DNA of 64,000 nt from Bacillus sp. M6-12 (GTDB lineage: Bacteria > Bacillota > Bacilli > Bacillales > DSM-1321). Shown in pieces: positions 1 through 8,865 of the stretch. The stretch is taken from contig NZ_PGVF01000001.1 in assembly GCF_002860285.1 (NCBI RefSeq), forward strand, positions 434,001 to 498,000. The letters run 5' to 3'. Made by a program: the position numbers and the translations under genes. Each line of letters starts with the position of its first letter. Position 1 is the first letter of the stretch. The notes beneath the pieces are model-generated. The model had not been told where the DNA came from. It did no database searches and worked only from the letters and a program-made list of their open reading frames with translations.

Positions 1-1
1 T

Positions 2-115
2 ACAGTTAAGAATGAAACACTATTTACAGAAGAAGAGTTTGTGAAAAACACTCGTATTAGTACGGTTAAAATGAGCGAAAAGCTCATAAAGGCTTGGGAG
101 CAAAACTCCTTATAA
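2..115 (+). CDS. 3' end of an unidentified gene
   Basis: An open frame runs in from the left edge of the window for 37 codons and stops with TAA. The peptide end is lysine-rich and polar and carries no motif I recognise. It sits 67 bases upstream of the thioredoxin gene on the same strand with no clear terminator between them, so the two may be co-transcribed. Because the 5' part is missing, no function can be assigned; the frame itself could also be fortuitous. Confidence 0.5.
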   Translation, partial: TVKNETLFTEEEFVKNTRISTVKMSEKLIKAWEQNSL

Positions 116-182
116 ATTGGCAAAACTTGCGTATGATACAAAGAACTTTTTATTCAACAAAGATTAGATTGGAGGAATTATA

Positions 183-482
183 TTGAAACAATTATCAACA
201 GAAGCAGAATTTAAACAAGTAACAGGGGAAGGAACGGTATTGGTAGACTTTTTCGCTACCTGGTGTGGACCTTGCCGAATGTTAGCTCCTGAATTAGAGA
301 AAGTAGAAACGGTCAATGTTGTAAAAGTAGATATTGACCAATTACAAGAAGCAACTTCAGAGCATGGTATTATGAGTGTCCCTACTCTTATGCTTTTCCA
401 AGATGGGAAAATTCTTGGTAGAGTATCTGGATATATGCCGAAAGAAGCTATTGATGAATTTGTCGCTTCTAAACTAAAATAA
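183..482 (+). CDS. trxA: Thioredoxin
   Basis: A 99-residue single-domain thioredoxin. The WCGPC active site is at residues 27-31 and the cis-proline of the SVPT loop is Pro67, so both halves of the redox site are intact. Thioredoxins of this kind reduce cytoplasmic disulfides using electrons from thioredoxin reductase. It starts with TTG after a GGAGG ribosome binding site. It is slightly shorter than chromosomal TrxA (about 104 residues), mainly at the N-terminus, and has no signal peptide. A second copy on a mobile element often serves nucleotide reduction or redox support, but that role here is inference. The only other disulfide gene in the window is a DsbB-like protein at 59.4 kb. Confidence 0.93.
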   Translation: MKQLSTEAEFKQVTGEGTVLVDFFATWCGPCRMLAPELEKVETVNVVKVDIDQLQEATSEHGIMSVPTLMLFQDGKILGRVSGYMPKEAIDEFVASKLK

Positions 483-576
483 TGTGAGGAACAGTCTGCA
501 AAGGCTGTTTCTTTTATTTATGATGACCAAATCTCAACAAGAGAGCATAGAAAATACGTTTTTACGCAGTAAAAAA

Positions 577-597
577 AGGCAAGAATTGTTCTTGCCT
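577..597 (-). terminator. Rho-independent terminator of the 620-937 gene
   Basis: A perfect 9-bp stem (AGGCAAGAA / TTCTTGCCT) with a three-base loop. On the minus strand it is followed by seven T residues. A weaker hairpin just after the thioredoxin stop (about 486-512) may end the plus-strand transcript. Confidence 0.85.
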
Positions 598-619
598 CTT
601 TGTATCAATCTTAATTAGA

Positions 620-937
620 TTAATAAACTTTTGTGATAACCATTGAAGAAGGACTTCCATACCCTTTAACGTGGAACGTTTTACCAGTGTTTGATGCTGA
701 CCAGAACCAATGGTCATCATTTAATCCACCTTTACCATGAGCCACACGTTGTAAGCCCATTACTTTTGATTGGAAATAGATTTTTCCGCTCTTTTTAACA
801 AATTTACCATGTAAGTCATAATAAGTAGTCTTAGCCTCTGCTTCAATTGGTTGAGTTACAGTACCTCCTACCACTGCTACGACTGGTAAAGCTACAGCCA
901 TTAAAGTTAAAGCACTTTTTGACATTTTTTTATTCAC
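620..937 (-). CDS. Small secreted protein of unknown family
   Basis: 105 residues from a GTG start placed 7 bases after AAAGGAGGA. A longer frame upstream lacks a ribosome binding site and is rejected. The N-terminus is a signal peptide: a short lysine-rich stretch, a hydrophobic core rich in Ala, Leu and Val, then an A-E-A-K type cleavage site near residue 36. The mature part is about 70 residues, basic and aromatic (a WFWS segment), without cysteines. It might be a bacteriocin-like or cell-wall protein, but no family motif is clear and the function is unknown. It is a single-gene unit facing away from its neighbour at 1143. Confidence 0.8.
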   Translation of the reverse strand: MNKKMSKSALTLMAVALPVVAVVGGTVTQPIEAEAKTTYYDLHGKFVKKSGKIYFQSKVMGLQRVAHGKGGLNDDHWFWSASNTGKTFHVKGYGSPSSMVITKVY

Positions 938-1142
938 AATAATCCTCCTTTCTTTTTTAGAATATATCCTATTATAGAAAAACAGGAACGTAATATTCTT
1001 TAACATTGCTGACTTTGCTGTGTTTTTTAGTACAATAAATATGACAATAATTTATTAAACTGGATAAAAACACATAAGATATTATGTACATTAAAAAACA
1101 GGAAAGAATACATTTCTTTTAATTCACAGGAGGCGTTTTAAT

Positions 1143-1505
1143 ATGGCAAACGAAAAAATTTATTTATTGGTACAAACAGAGGTAAATGATGAAGAAAACA
1201 ATTCAGGAGAATACTCTATTCTTCGTGAAAATCCAACTGAAATCGCAGAAGGTTTTGAAGTAACAGAATTAAATATTGAACACACAGATAAACTTCAAAT
1301 GTTCGTCATTTTAGATGAAGACAAAAGTGACGCTCATGTGTATGATGTAGTTCGTCTATATACAGATAAGGATTCTCTACAAGACGTAATCAATGCAGTT
1401 CGTAGCATCCCTGGATATACAGAGGAAGACTTGCATACTGTGATTTGGGAAGTCTTTAAAGGTGAACCAAATCCAGAAGACGAGTTCGAGATTGTTCACT
1501 TCTAA
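1143..1505 (+). CDS. Acidic hypothetical protein
   Basis: 120 residues, strongly acidic, soluble, no signal peptide or membrane segment. ATG start after a good AGGAGG site. No family is recognised. It is a monocistronic unit with its own terminator. An acidic protein of this size could act as a DNA mimic or inhibitor, but nothing in the sequence proves it. Confidence 0.8.
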   Translation: MANEKIYLLVQTEVNDEENNSGEYSILRENPTEIAEGFEVTELNIEHTDKLQMFVILDEDKSDAHVYDVVRLYTDKDSLQDVINAVRSIPGYTEEDLHTVIWEVFKGEPNPEDEFEIVHF

Positions 1506-1529
1506 TTGCCTTGTATTAACAAAAAAGAA

Positions 1530-1551
1530 CCACAGGATTTAATTCCTGTGG
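1530..1551. terminator. Bidirectional terminator between convergent genes
   Basis: Stem CCACAGGA/TCCTGTGG with A-rich flank on the left and T-run on the right. It serves both the 1143-1505 gene and the convergent DUF262 gene. Confidence 0.85.
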
Positions 1552-1563
1552 CTTTTTTATTGA

Positions 1564-1940
1564 TTATTGTTCTTGTGTTAATAGTTCACGTACACGATTC
1601 AATTCGTCTTCCGTATGAACTGTTCCACCTGCATTGAATTCTAAATACCATTGCAACACTTCTTTTCGAGTTGCTAATTGATTGATATTGATTTTAACTC
1701 CTTGGTTGATTCTTGGGCTATCTTCATATTCGCTATAATAATGACCAAATACTTTTATCTCATTATTAACAAATCGGATAATCGAAGTCGCACGTTGCAA
1801 TCCGTCTACACAAACGAACTCATTGTACGTATCACTTTCTGTTGTTTGCCAATTCGGATGGTTCAAATAAATGACCTTCGCTGTTTTTCCTCCACGCAAC
1901 AAAAACTCTAAGTAAGCAATTTGTTGTGCTTCATTCCAAA
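1564..1940 (-). CDS. DUF262-like protein, exon 2 (after the group II intron)
   Basis: The 3' exon of a gene interrupted by the intron at 1941-4662. It carries codons from the split Val48 to the stop. After splicing, exon 1 (142 nt) plus exon 2 (377 nt) gives 519 nt, an exact 172-residue frame. The joined sequence reads QRGH-V-W across the junction, the start motif typical of DUF262 (GmrSD-N/ParB-like fold). The second family motif, DGLQRATSI, lies in this exon. DUF262 domains occur in modification-dependent restriction enzymes and other defence-type proteins. This one is a short single-domain form without the usual C-terminal HNH, so its role is uncertain. Without splicing the product would be cut after about 50 residues. 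Confidence 0.85.
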
Positions 1941-2010
1941 ATATGGATAGGTAAGTCTTTGGGAATTTCACCCTCCGCAAATAACCTTATTCGGCTAACC
2001 TTTTCCCCCC

Positions 2011-2051
2011 ATTCACACTGTACGTGCGACTTTCACCGCATACAGCGTTCC
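2011..2051 (-). ncRNA. Group II intron domain V
   Basis: On the minus strand the segment contains TGTATGCGGTGAAAGTCGCA and its pairing arm CGTACAGTG, the hallmark hairpin of group II domain V. The catalytic triad position reads CGC rather than the more common AGC, a variant known in some bacterial classes. It lies just downstream of the reverse transcriptase stop. Confidence 0.85.
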
Positions 2052-2063
2052 ATCATTGTAAGC

Positions 2064-3881
2064 CTATATCGCAAGTAATTCCCTGTTTCCAACTAACAAA
2101 CGAAGTTTGTTTACCTTTTTCTTCTCTATTTCATTTAGACTTAATATCTCTAATATCTTTTTAACGGTTTCCTCTTTTGTTGCATGTATTAGCTTGTGTA
2201 TATCTCCTAATACAAAGAGTAAATTACTATATTCATCACTTCCACCATCTTTACGAGGTATTTTATGATGTACTTCCATATTTCCTTTGACAAGAGGGCG
2301 TTTTGTTATAGCACATAATCCGTTTTGTCCTACATATAATGATATGCGATTATCGTTAAACTCTGTTGATTGACCTTTAACTGGATGTTCCATAAGGTAT
2401 CTGAGAGTTTTCGGACTAATTGACTTCAGCTTATCATGGACTAAAGCTCTTCCTGTCTTGGTGTACATACATATCTCTTGCGTAAAGTTAATTGGTTTTG
2501 AGGTGTTCACTCCACTGATAGGAAAAAGTGGATGTCCTTCAATGAATATTATTTTCCGTTTGTATTTCCCATAATATTTGAGATAGGTCTTGCTTAACTT
2601 TCCATTTTTACTTTTTATGCGAGAAGTTCTCTTTTTAAGAGTTTCCGACAGTTCATAAGAGATTTGCTTCATGTCCAGATATACATGCGTTGCTTTTTGG
2701 TAATAGTTTTGTATTCCCAATACTGTTGCATTGTATTTCATTGCCATTTCGGGCGATGGACTTTTCTGCAATTCTTTAATTTTCCCTCGAAGGACTCTTT
2801 TAATTTTCTTTTGAGCCTTATCTGTAATATGTGATTTTATTACATATTTTGACCGTTTTGGTGTTGCTTTTAGTTTAAAACCAAGAAAATTTGAGTAGTT
2901 TTTCCTCAGATTAACAACTTTTGACTTATCAGGACTAACTTCAAGATTCAACCTTTCTTTGAGCCACATTTTTGTAGCAACAAAGGCTTTTTGTGCGGAT
3001 TTATAATCTTTACATAATATCTTGAAATCGTCTGCATATCGAACGATAAACATTTGCTTTAAATCACTTTTGTTTAGTGCTCGATATTTGTTGCTCTGAT
3101 TGTGATATTGGAGTTCAGTCTTCATGTTTTCCCATTGAGAACAAACCCACCAATCAAGCTCATTTAATACAATATTTGATAAGAGAGGTGAGAGAACTCC
3201 ACCTTGAGGTGTACCTTTTGTTGGTTTACCCTCACCCTCTATTTCTGCTTTCAACAGTTTGGAAATTATACATAGTAGGTTTTTATCCCTTATGCCTAAG
3301 TTCCACATTTGTTTTAGCAATTTAGCATGGTTTACATTGTCAAAGAATCCTTTAATATCTATGTCCACCACGTAATGAAATCCTCTATTGATTAAATTAA
3401 CTGTTCTTGCTAATGCGTGATGTGTACTTCTATTCGCACGAAAGCCATAGCTGTGTTGATAGAATTTAGCTTCACATATTGGGTCAAGAACTTGCTTGAT
3501 ACACTGTTGTATTAGACGGTCTTCGATAGTTGGGATTCCTAATGGTCTCTGACCTAATCCTCCATCTTTCTCTATCATTTTCCTTCTAACTGAGTGAGGT
3601 TTGAAGTTTTTGAGTCTCTTTTTAACATAGAGAACAAGCTCTTCAGGGTTTATTTTTCCAATATCAACTATTGTTGTCCTGTTTGTTCCTCTGGTTTTAC
3701 TACCTTTGTTTTTCTTGATATTACGGTAGGCTAAGAGAACATTCTCTTTTGAAGTTATAATAGATAGCAAGTTTGTGAATTTACGACCTTTTTTACTCAT
3801 TTCATAAAGTTCATCCAATGTTTCTTGGAAGTCGTAATATTCATTATTTCTAAGCTGTTGCCTTTTTCGGTTAGTTGTCAT
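2064..3881 (-). CDS. ltrA: Group II intron reverse transcriptase/maturase with HNH endonuclease
   Basis: 605 residues, full length for the family. Reverse transcriptase motifs run from about residue 50 to 330: IPTIEDRLIQQ near 116-126, GTPQGGVLSPLL near 223-234, and the catalytic YADD at 282-285. A maturase domain X follows at about 340-450. A C-terminal HNH endonuclease at about 518-565 has HHKIPRKDGG, then N and H in the expected spacing. Such proteins help the intron RNA fold, nick the target DNA and copy the intron into it. ATG start after GGAGG. All catalytic motifs are intact. Confidence 0.95.
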   Translation of the reverse strand: MTTNRKRQQLRNNEYYDFQETLDELYEMSKKGRKFTNLLSIITSKENVLLAYRNIKKNKGSKTRGTNRTTIVDIGKINPEELVLYVKKRLKNFKPHSVRRKMIEKDGGLGQRPLGIPTIEDRLIQQCIKQVLDPICEAKFYQHSYGFRANRSTHHALARTVNLINRGFHYVVDIDIKGFFDNVNHAKLLKQMWNLGIRDKNLLCIISKLLKAEIEGEGKPTKGTPQGGVLSPLLSNIVLNELDWWVCSQWENMKTELQYHNQSNKYRALNKSDLKQMFIVRYADDFKILCKDYKSAQKAFVATKMWLKERLNLEVSPDKSKVVNLRKNYSNFLGFKLKATPKRSKYVIKSHITDKAQKKIKRVLRGKIKELQKSPSPEMAMKYNATVLGIQNYYQKATHVYLDMKQISYELSETLKKRTSRIKSKNGKLSKTYLKYYGKYKRKIIFIEGHPLFPISGVNTSKPINFTQEICMYTKTGRALVHDKLKSISPKTLRYLMEHPVKGQSTEFNDNRISLYVGQNGLCAITKRPLVKGNMEVHHKIPRKDGGSDEYSNLLFVLGDIHKLIHATKEETVKKILEILSLNEIEKKKVNKLRLLVGNRELLAI

Positions 3882-4662
3882 TAGTCAGCTACTACCTCCT
3901 TTTATTAGAAAGGAAAGTTCACTTCTGTTAGTCGTAATCGAACCTAATGAATTTAGGGTTTTGCGTTTAATACTTAACAATGACTAATGGCTATCCCTCC
4001 ACTATGTTTCCATAGCTTCAACGGTACTATGCCATCACTCTCACTTGAACAAAAATGTGTTATATCATATTGATTTTCCACATTACCATTTCATTGAGTG
4101 TAAGCTCTCCATGTTCCAAGTTTTCTACGTTCCAATAGTTTTATCCATCTATATGTTTTTAGGTTGTTCCTTTGAGCCTGTTCACTGGATACTGCCTGTA
4201 ACAGTATAAGGATTTTCATAGTCACGATTCTTACTCACCCTCATGAACCCTACATTTTGTAGTTACGACATTTCTATCATATAACGAGTTTAGACTCTTT
4301 CATTCGGAACTTTCGTCAGTTGTGTTTGTATTCAACAACATTCTAACCATGAACATTTTGCGGACACCCGACCTATGGGTTACACTATCCACCTCTGGAC
4401 AGCTTTCGTTCTACTAATAGTTTAGTAGATTACGGTAACTCTCAGCCGACTTCACCGAGCTTCTGACACTTCAATACTTACTTATTTCCATGCCAGTCGG
4501 AGTATTAGTGGAAGCCCTTCAAGGCGTTACCCTTTCATTTGACTTCTCAAACTATTAGTTCTCCTAAGTTCTGAACCTTTCAAATTTCTATACAGTTAAG
4601 TTCTAAACTGTGTAAGTTCTTTATCTTAGTGCCTAACCTTTTCAGTTAGGAACGTATCGCAC

Positions 4663-4804
4663 CGTGACCACGTTGAAAATCTGGATTCATTTCTAAGCCT
4701 TCTGTTTGTTCCCATTCCTTAATTTTACGAACAAAATCCTGTAACGTATAATCACATTCCCAACTTCCATCACGAGTAAATCTTGGTATCTGACTAAATT
4801 TCAT
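4663..4804 (-). CDS. DUF262-like protein, exon 1 (before the group II intron)
   Basis: The 5' exon: 47 codons plus the first base of Val48. ATG at 4804 follows AAGGAAGG with normal spacing. A longer frame running into the 4833-5090 gene has no ribosome binding site and is rejected. The exon ends with NPDFQRGH, the first conserved DUF262 block, and continues in exon 2 at 1940. It is the last gene of a minus-strand run from the ADP-ribosyltransferase region. Confidence 0.85.
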
Positions 4805-4832
4805 ATAATAACTTCCTTCCTTTTTAAAATAT

Positions 4833-5090
4833 CTATTCCTCTTTATCGTTCTTTCCTTCATTCTCTGCTTCTTTATCTTTGTTGGCAAAAAATTCATCCA
4901 AGAGATACATTAAGTGCTCTCCGTTATCCCCATCTCCTCCTGATTTAAAACAGAAGAAATCATTACAAAATTCAAAATCGTAATCTTTTACAAATTGAAA
5001 GATTTCAATTGACCTTTTATCATGAGGAATACCTTCTTCCCATCTTTCGTTAATGTCGATAACTACATCTACATCTACTGCCATTTTCAT
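4833..5090 (-). CDS. Small acidic hypothetical protein
   Basis: 85 residues, very acidic C-terminal tail of Glu, Asp and Lys. ATG start after AAGGAAGGAT. No known motif. It begins 11 bases after the stop of the ADP-ribosyltransferase-like gene at 5101-6288 and precedes the DUF262 gene, so the three are probably one operon. Its place directly after a putative toxin-like enzyme makes a regulatory or immunity role conceivable, but this is only context. Confidence 0.75.
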   Translation of the reverse strand: MKMAVDVDVVIDINERWEEGIPHDKRSIEIFQFVKDYDFEFCNDFFCFKSGGDGDNGEHLMYLLDEFFANKDKEAENEGKNDKEE

Positions 5091-5100
5091 TCATCCTTCC

Positions 5101-6288
5101 TTAATCAATATGAACTTGAAAGTTCTTAATGTCTTTTAGATTTTTATTGCTGATAACAGGTGAAAAACCAAATTCCTTTTGAAATTCCCTGCTTCCATAT
5201 CCCCAACTATTTGTATCCAAGTTTTTATAATGGATAGCAGATGTGGTATTGCTTGTCCAAACGTAATAGGCTTTAATATGAACCCCATTTAACTCATACG
5301 TAGCACTCTTATCGCTATGGTCAAACATACTTACAGATAAAGGGCTATTGATAGCAATGTAATAATCCAAGTCATAGATTTCAATATTACTGATTTCCAT
5401 TGAAGTATCAGTCAATCTAAGAATATATTCTTTTTCCAATTTGTTAGAAACATAGTCTTTTTCTGCAAATCGTTCATCATGAACCTCTGAAGTCATGATT
5501 TCTACGTCATTTGCATTTACTTCAATAATTAATCCACCTTTATTCGCAAAATACTTTGCAATGGTTTTAGAAGAAGTGAAAGAAACTAAATCATTTTCAC
5601 AAATCTCTCTAATTCCGTTTTTCATTAAATACTCTACTATGCAATCGTACTCTGCTTTTCTACGTTTTCTATCAAAGCCTCTTTCTGTACTTGGTGGTAC
5701 ATTTTCGATAGCTTTTTGAATAGCTGGTAGTCGGTAAAAGTCACGTAAACGAATACCACGATAGATTTTTTTCGGCTTTTTAAACCCTGCTTTTTCTTCT
5801 TGTTTTTTGCAGTACCAAAAATAAAGATACACTATCTGAAGAACTTCATTTACCTTTTTAGCCATTACCTCTCCTCTTTCTCCTTCTGGAAGCGTAACAG
5901 CATATTCATTTCTAACCTTTACTTTTTCTCCATTTTCATCCCTTACCGTTTTCAGTAATAGCTTACTAATGATTCTGGATTCACATAACATAAGTAAAAA
6001 ACGTGTTTGTGCTATATGAGAATCGAATACGGTCTCTCCTTCTTTTGGCATACTTAATCCATTTTTTCCAATGGAATGAAAGATAGATGTTGAAGGTGAG
6101 TTTTTCCAAGCGTAAACTGCAGAACGAATCATTTTTTGATAAAGTTCAGTATCAATCTCCATTGATTCACATAAACTTTGTTCAGATTCTAAATCCTTTT
6201 CTGAAAGTCCTTGTAGTTTTTGGCTAAACTCTGTCCAGTTACCAAATGTAATAAATCCTGTTTCTCTCTTTGTCATTGTCATTTCCAT
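5101..6288 (-). CDS. Putative ADP-ribosyltransferase (R-S-E class)
   Basis: 395 residues. The C-terminal half shows the three signature blocks of R-S-E mono-ADP-ribosyltransferases in the right order. These are IYRG with Arg177, SFTSS (236-240) followed by an alanine/phenylalanine helix, and EKEYIL with the ExE pair Glu285/Glu287. Enzymes of this class move ADP-ribose from NAD onto a target, often arginine. The N-terminal 160 residues are helical and unlike known domains, with no secretion signal, so an intracellular target is likely. ATG start after GGGAGGA. A similar but distinct enzyme lies just upstream (6422-7213), separated by a terminator. Target and purpose (defence, phage-type host takeover, regulation) are unknown. 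Confidence 0.7.
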   Translation of the reverse strand: MEMTMTKRETGFITFGNWTEFSQKLQGLSEKDLESEQSLCESMEIDTELYQKMIRSAVYAWKNSPSTSIFHSIGKNGLSMPKEGETVFDSHIAQTRFLLMLCESRIISKLLLKTVRDENGEKVKVRNEYAVTLPEGERGEVMAKKVNEVLQIVYLYFWYCKKQEEKAGFKKPKKIYRGIRLRDFYRLPAIQKAIENVPPSTERGFDRKRRKAEYDCIVEYLMKNGIREICENDLVSFTSSKTIAKYFANKGGLIIEVNANDVEIMTSEVHDERFAEKDYVSNKLEKEYILRLTDTSMEISNIEIYDLDYYIAINSPLSVSMFDHSDKSATYELNGVHIKAYYVWTSNTTSAIHYKNLDTNSWGYGSREFQKEFGFSPVISNKNLKDIKNFQVHID

Positions 6289-6328
6289 AAATAAATCCTC
6301 CCTATGTATCCATTTTCTAATAGAAAAA

Positions 6329-6357
6329 CCTGTTTTATATAAAACTTCTATATTTTA
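6329..6357 (-). promoter_or_regulatory. Candidate promoter with AAAACAGG leader motif
   Basis: On the minus strand a -10-like TAAAAT (6357-6352) is followed by AAAACAGG at 6336-6329. This spacing recurs upstream of four other genes in the window. It lies about 40 bases upstream of the transferase start. No good -35 box is visible. Confidence 0.45.
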
Positions 6358-6383
6358 TGCGTTAGAGAGGCTAAACAATCAAA

Positions 6384-6409
6384 AAGCATAGAGAACTATC
6401 CCTATGCTT
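6384..6409 (-). terminator. Terminator after the second transferase gene
   Basis: Stem AAGCATAG/CTATGCTT followed on the minus strand by a T-run. It separates the operon ending at 6422 from the transferase gene at 5101-6288. Confidence 0.8.
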
Positions 6410-6421
6410 CCCAACCATTGT

Positions 6422-7213
6422 TTATAACTTGATAATTTCCTTTACATTTGTCGGTATAACCAAGATTTCGCCTTCATTTCTATCATCAATATAATCAATC
6501 ACATCATTGATATGTACTTTTCCTTGATAAACTTTTCCTTCTTTGTCAAACCGTTTAGCGAAGAAATGTGCTATCTTTTGGTTAATTGTCCAACTATATG
6601 CCTCTTCTAACCCTCTGGATTTAGAGCCTTCCCCACGATAAATCGTGATATATCCCTTGTTATCTGGCTTTAATTGTTCTTTAAAAGAAGTATCCATATT
6701 CAAGGTTAAGACTTCTTCTAAAATATCTGGTTGAAATGCCTCAAAACCATATTCCATTTGAGTATAAGTCTCTCGAAACAGAGAATATCTCTTTTCCAGT
6801 TCTACCTCGTTATAGACCTCATGAAAGATATTTAATACATATTTGTTACTCGTTATGTGAATAATGGATTCATAATCCCCTTCATCACGAAACTTCTCCA
6901 TATCTTCTCTAAGAGAATGAATGGTCTTTTTTACTTGATACATGTCTAAAAATGATTCATTCAAATTCTGAATATCCACATACGTTAATTGATGGATGTA
7001 AACAAACGGTGAGAAAGGATTTACAGAAAGATAAAGGTCATCCTCTTCTATTTCCAACTTTTTAACAACCTTTTTTAATTCTTGTAAAGAAGGAACTTGG
7101 TATTTACCACTATCCTTAATCAGTTGATAAACTTCCTTATTATTTAAAAGAACAGAAGGGAGCAAAGTCCCTCTCCTAATATAGTCCTTTATCAAAAACA
7201 ACGCATCTTGCAT
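6422..7213 (-). CDS. Second putative ADP-ribosyltransferase, coupled to a DUF2325 gene
   Basis: 263 residues. Near the C-terminus the R-S-E pattern appears again: TIYRGEG with Arg193, SWT (207-209) followed by INQKIAHFFAKRF, and EGEILV with Glu247/Glu249. The arrangement matches mono-ADP-ribosyltransferases, with SWT replacing the usual STS. The first 180 residues are helical and unrelated in sequence to those of the transferase at 5101. Its ATG overlaps the TAA of the upstream gene by one base (TAATG), so translation is probably coupled and the two products are likely partners. There is no signal peptide. Confidence 0.65.
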   Translation of the reverse strand: MQDALFLIKDYIRRGTLLPSVLLNNKEVYQLIKDSGKYQVPSLQELKKVVKKLEIEEDDLYLSVNPFSPFVYIHQLTYVDIQNLNESFLDMYQVKKTIHSLREDMEKFRDEGDYESIIHITSNKYVLNIFHEVYNEVELEKRYSLFRETYTQMEYGFEAFQPDILEEVLTLNMDTSFKEQLKPDNKGYITIYRGEGSKSRGLEEAYSWTINQKIAHFFAKRFDKEGKVYQGKVHINDVIDYIDDRNEGEILVIPTNVKEIIKL

Positions 7214-8784
7214 TATTTTTCTCTCCTTTTTGTAACAACTTTTTCTTGTCGATAAATCTTAGATACCGTTATGTCTATGTTGTAATTTCCATTTAGATAG
7301 AAGAATGGTACATCATTTTTGCTCATTTGTTTCATTGCTTTTTCATAAAAAGAATGATTAAAGGTTTTGGTATTGATACAAACAACATCCACATTATCTA
7401 AAAAGCGTAAATCTATCCCTTTATTATCCTGATTGACCATAATGAAATTCGGGAAGACTTCCTTCACTTTATTGACCCATGATTGTGAACCACCAATGAC
7501 AGCCATTTTGATAGTTTGCAATTCCTCTATCATCATTTCCATTTGGTTTCCTTCTACTTCTTCCTCTTCTTCATTTTTCAAAGAATAAATGAACTCACGA
7601 AGAGCAAAAACTTCTTTACTATGGTCATGTAAAGTATCCACTTCTCCTTTTAAAGAAGCATTTTCTTTTTGTAATCTCTTCAACTCTTCCCAAAGTTTAT
7701 CATTTTCTTCCTGGACTTTTTTCTTCTCTGCTTCAAAGGATTCTTTTGCTTCTTTTAAATCTTTTTCTTTTTCAGCTAATTCTTTCTCATATTCACCCAA
7801 CTCAAAGTAAAAGTCATCCTGTAATTGATTAAAATAAACGTCTTTTGATTTTTTGTACTCTGTTACAAGAGCTTGAATAAAGAAAAGACCAACAATAAAA
7901 GGAAGTTTATCTTGTTCTTCTATGTTATTGCCATGTTGTGCATTGATATATTCAAAAAAGACACTATCTAAATCTTCTTTTGATAAACGAACCGAAGAAG
8001 TTAAATCCGACTCATTAAAGCCTAACGCTTTAATCCATCCTGCATAAGCTCCAATGTATTTGGATATTCCATTTTCAAAAACAGATTTTCGTACTTCTCC
8101 ATATTTTTCTTTAGACATATTATGAGTAGTCCCGATTTTCTTTTCTTCCACTGAAATGATGTTATCAAAAAGCAATTCTAACGTAGTATTACTGGTTTTG
8201 GGAGATACATAAAAGTCTTGATATAAGCCATCCAGTTCATTTCTTGATTCCTTAAAGTTTTCTTCCGTAAACAGAATCTTTCCTGTAAAAATATCTTGAA
8301 CATGATTGACAAACATTTGCTGAAAATAACGACCAAACTCTGATTGTAAATCCAAATGTATTTTTTCTTGATAGCACAAATACATTAAAGCTATACAATG
8401 GAAGAACATATCTTGCTCTGAAAAGTCTTTGCCTCTTTTCTTTTGGAAAGACAAAGCAAATTCATCAATCGAGATATAGTTTTGATTTTTCATGAAGTTC
8501 CATGAAAACTTAAATCCTTTCTTGAGAAGACGATAAATCAGTGTTAAATCGTTATGTTTATAACACCATTCCACAATCCCTGCTACTTTTTTCATTCTTG
8601 CTTCTTTATCAATCATGTATGTTTTAAAGGTAATGTCATCATAGAAGCCACTTAATTTATAGGCATGATAATAGTCTAATTTCTTTTCTTCATAAATCGT
8701 ATCAATTTCTTCATGTAAAAAAGAATTTCCTCCAAGTGCCACTATTACATATAAACGAATATTAATTGAAAAGTTTTCAGACAT
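7213..8784 (-). CDS. Coiled-coil protein with C-terminal DUF2325-like domain
   Basis: 523 residues from an ATG at 8784 preceded by AAGAAGGGG. A start 18 codons further upstream has no ribosome binding site. Residues 1-320 are helical with no recognised family. About 330-410 is a long Glu/Lys-rich coiled coil. The last 100 residues open with MAVIGGSQSW and match DUF2325, a small Rossmann-like domain found alone or at the end of helical proteins. The gene is translationally coupled to the transferase at 6422. The layout (large helical sensor-like part, oligomerising coil, nucleotide-fold tail, then an effector-like enzyme) resembles two-gene defence or toxin-control modules. That reading is inference. 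Confidence 0.7.
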   Translation of the reverse strand: MSENFSINIRLYVIVALGGNSFLHEEIDTIYEEKKLDYYHAYKLSGFYDDITFKTYMIDKEARMKKVAGIVEWCYKHNDLTLIYRLLKKGFKFSWNFMKNQNYISIDEFALSFQKKRGKDFSEQDMFFHCIALMYLCYQEKIHLDLQSEFGRYFQQMFVNHVQDIFTGKILFTEENFKESRNELDGLYQDFYVSPKTSNTTLELLFDNIISVEEKKIGTTHNMSKEKYGEVRKSVFENGISKYIGAYAGWIKALGFNESDLTSSVRLSKEDLDSVFFEYINAQHGNNIEEQDKLPFIVGLFFIQALVTEYKKSKDVYFNQLQDDFYFELGEYEKELAEKEKDLKEAKESFEAEKKKVQEENDKLWEELKRLQKENASLKGEVDTLHDHSKEVFALREFIYSLKNEEEEEVEGNQMEMMIEELQTIKMAVIGGSQSWVNKVKEVFPNFIMVNQDNKGIDLRFLDNVDVVCINTKTFNHSFYEKAMKQMSKNDVPFFYLNGNYNIDITVSKIYRQEKVVTKRREK

Positions 8785-8833
8785 GTTAAAATCCCCTTCT
8801 TTTAGGAATGAATCATAGAGACGATATGTAAAA

Positions 8834-8865
8834 AGCAAAAGGAGAGAGAAATCTCCCCTTATGCT
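8834..8865 (-). terminator. Terminator after the 8859-9311 gene
   Basis: Stem AGCA..AGGAGAGA / TCTCCCCTT..TGCT followed by T-run on the minus strand. It partly overlaps the end of the upstream gene. Confidence 0.7.

Larger units (their letters stand above)
1941..4662 (-). mobile_element. Group II intron with reverse transcriptase
   Basis: A 2,722-nt intron on the minus strand. Its 5' end is GTGCG (from 4662), the group II consensus, and its 3' end is AT (1942-1941). Removing it restores the DUF262 frame exactly. About 780 nt of ribozyme precede the reverse transcriptase gene in domain IV. Domain V lies near 2011-2051 and about 70 nt of domain VI region follow. The last six exon bases (GTCACG, IBS1) are complementary to CGTGAC at 4226-4221, and exon TTCAAC (IBS2) to GTTGAA at 4336-4331, in the usual EBS2-then-EBS1 order. 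The intron appears complete and potentially active. Confidence 0.93.

Noticed and set aside
620-937. Lactococcin 972-type bacteriocin
   Set aside because: Size and secretion fit, but the conserved tryptophan/glycine pattern of that family is not convincing and no immunity transporter is adjacent.
1564-4804. DUF262 gene as a broken pseudogene
   Set aside because: Removing an intron with canonical ends restores an exact frame and the family motif, and the intron keeps its ribozyme and protein parts.
4646-4897. 83-residue frame reading from 4897 into the intron
   Set aside because: It starts inside the upstream gene without a ribosome binding site and ends at an intron stop; the real start is 4804.
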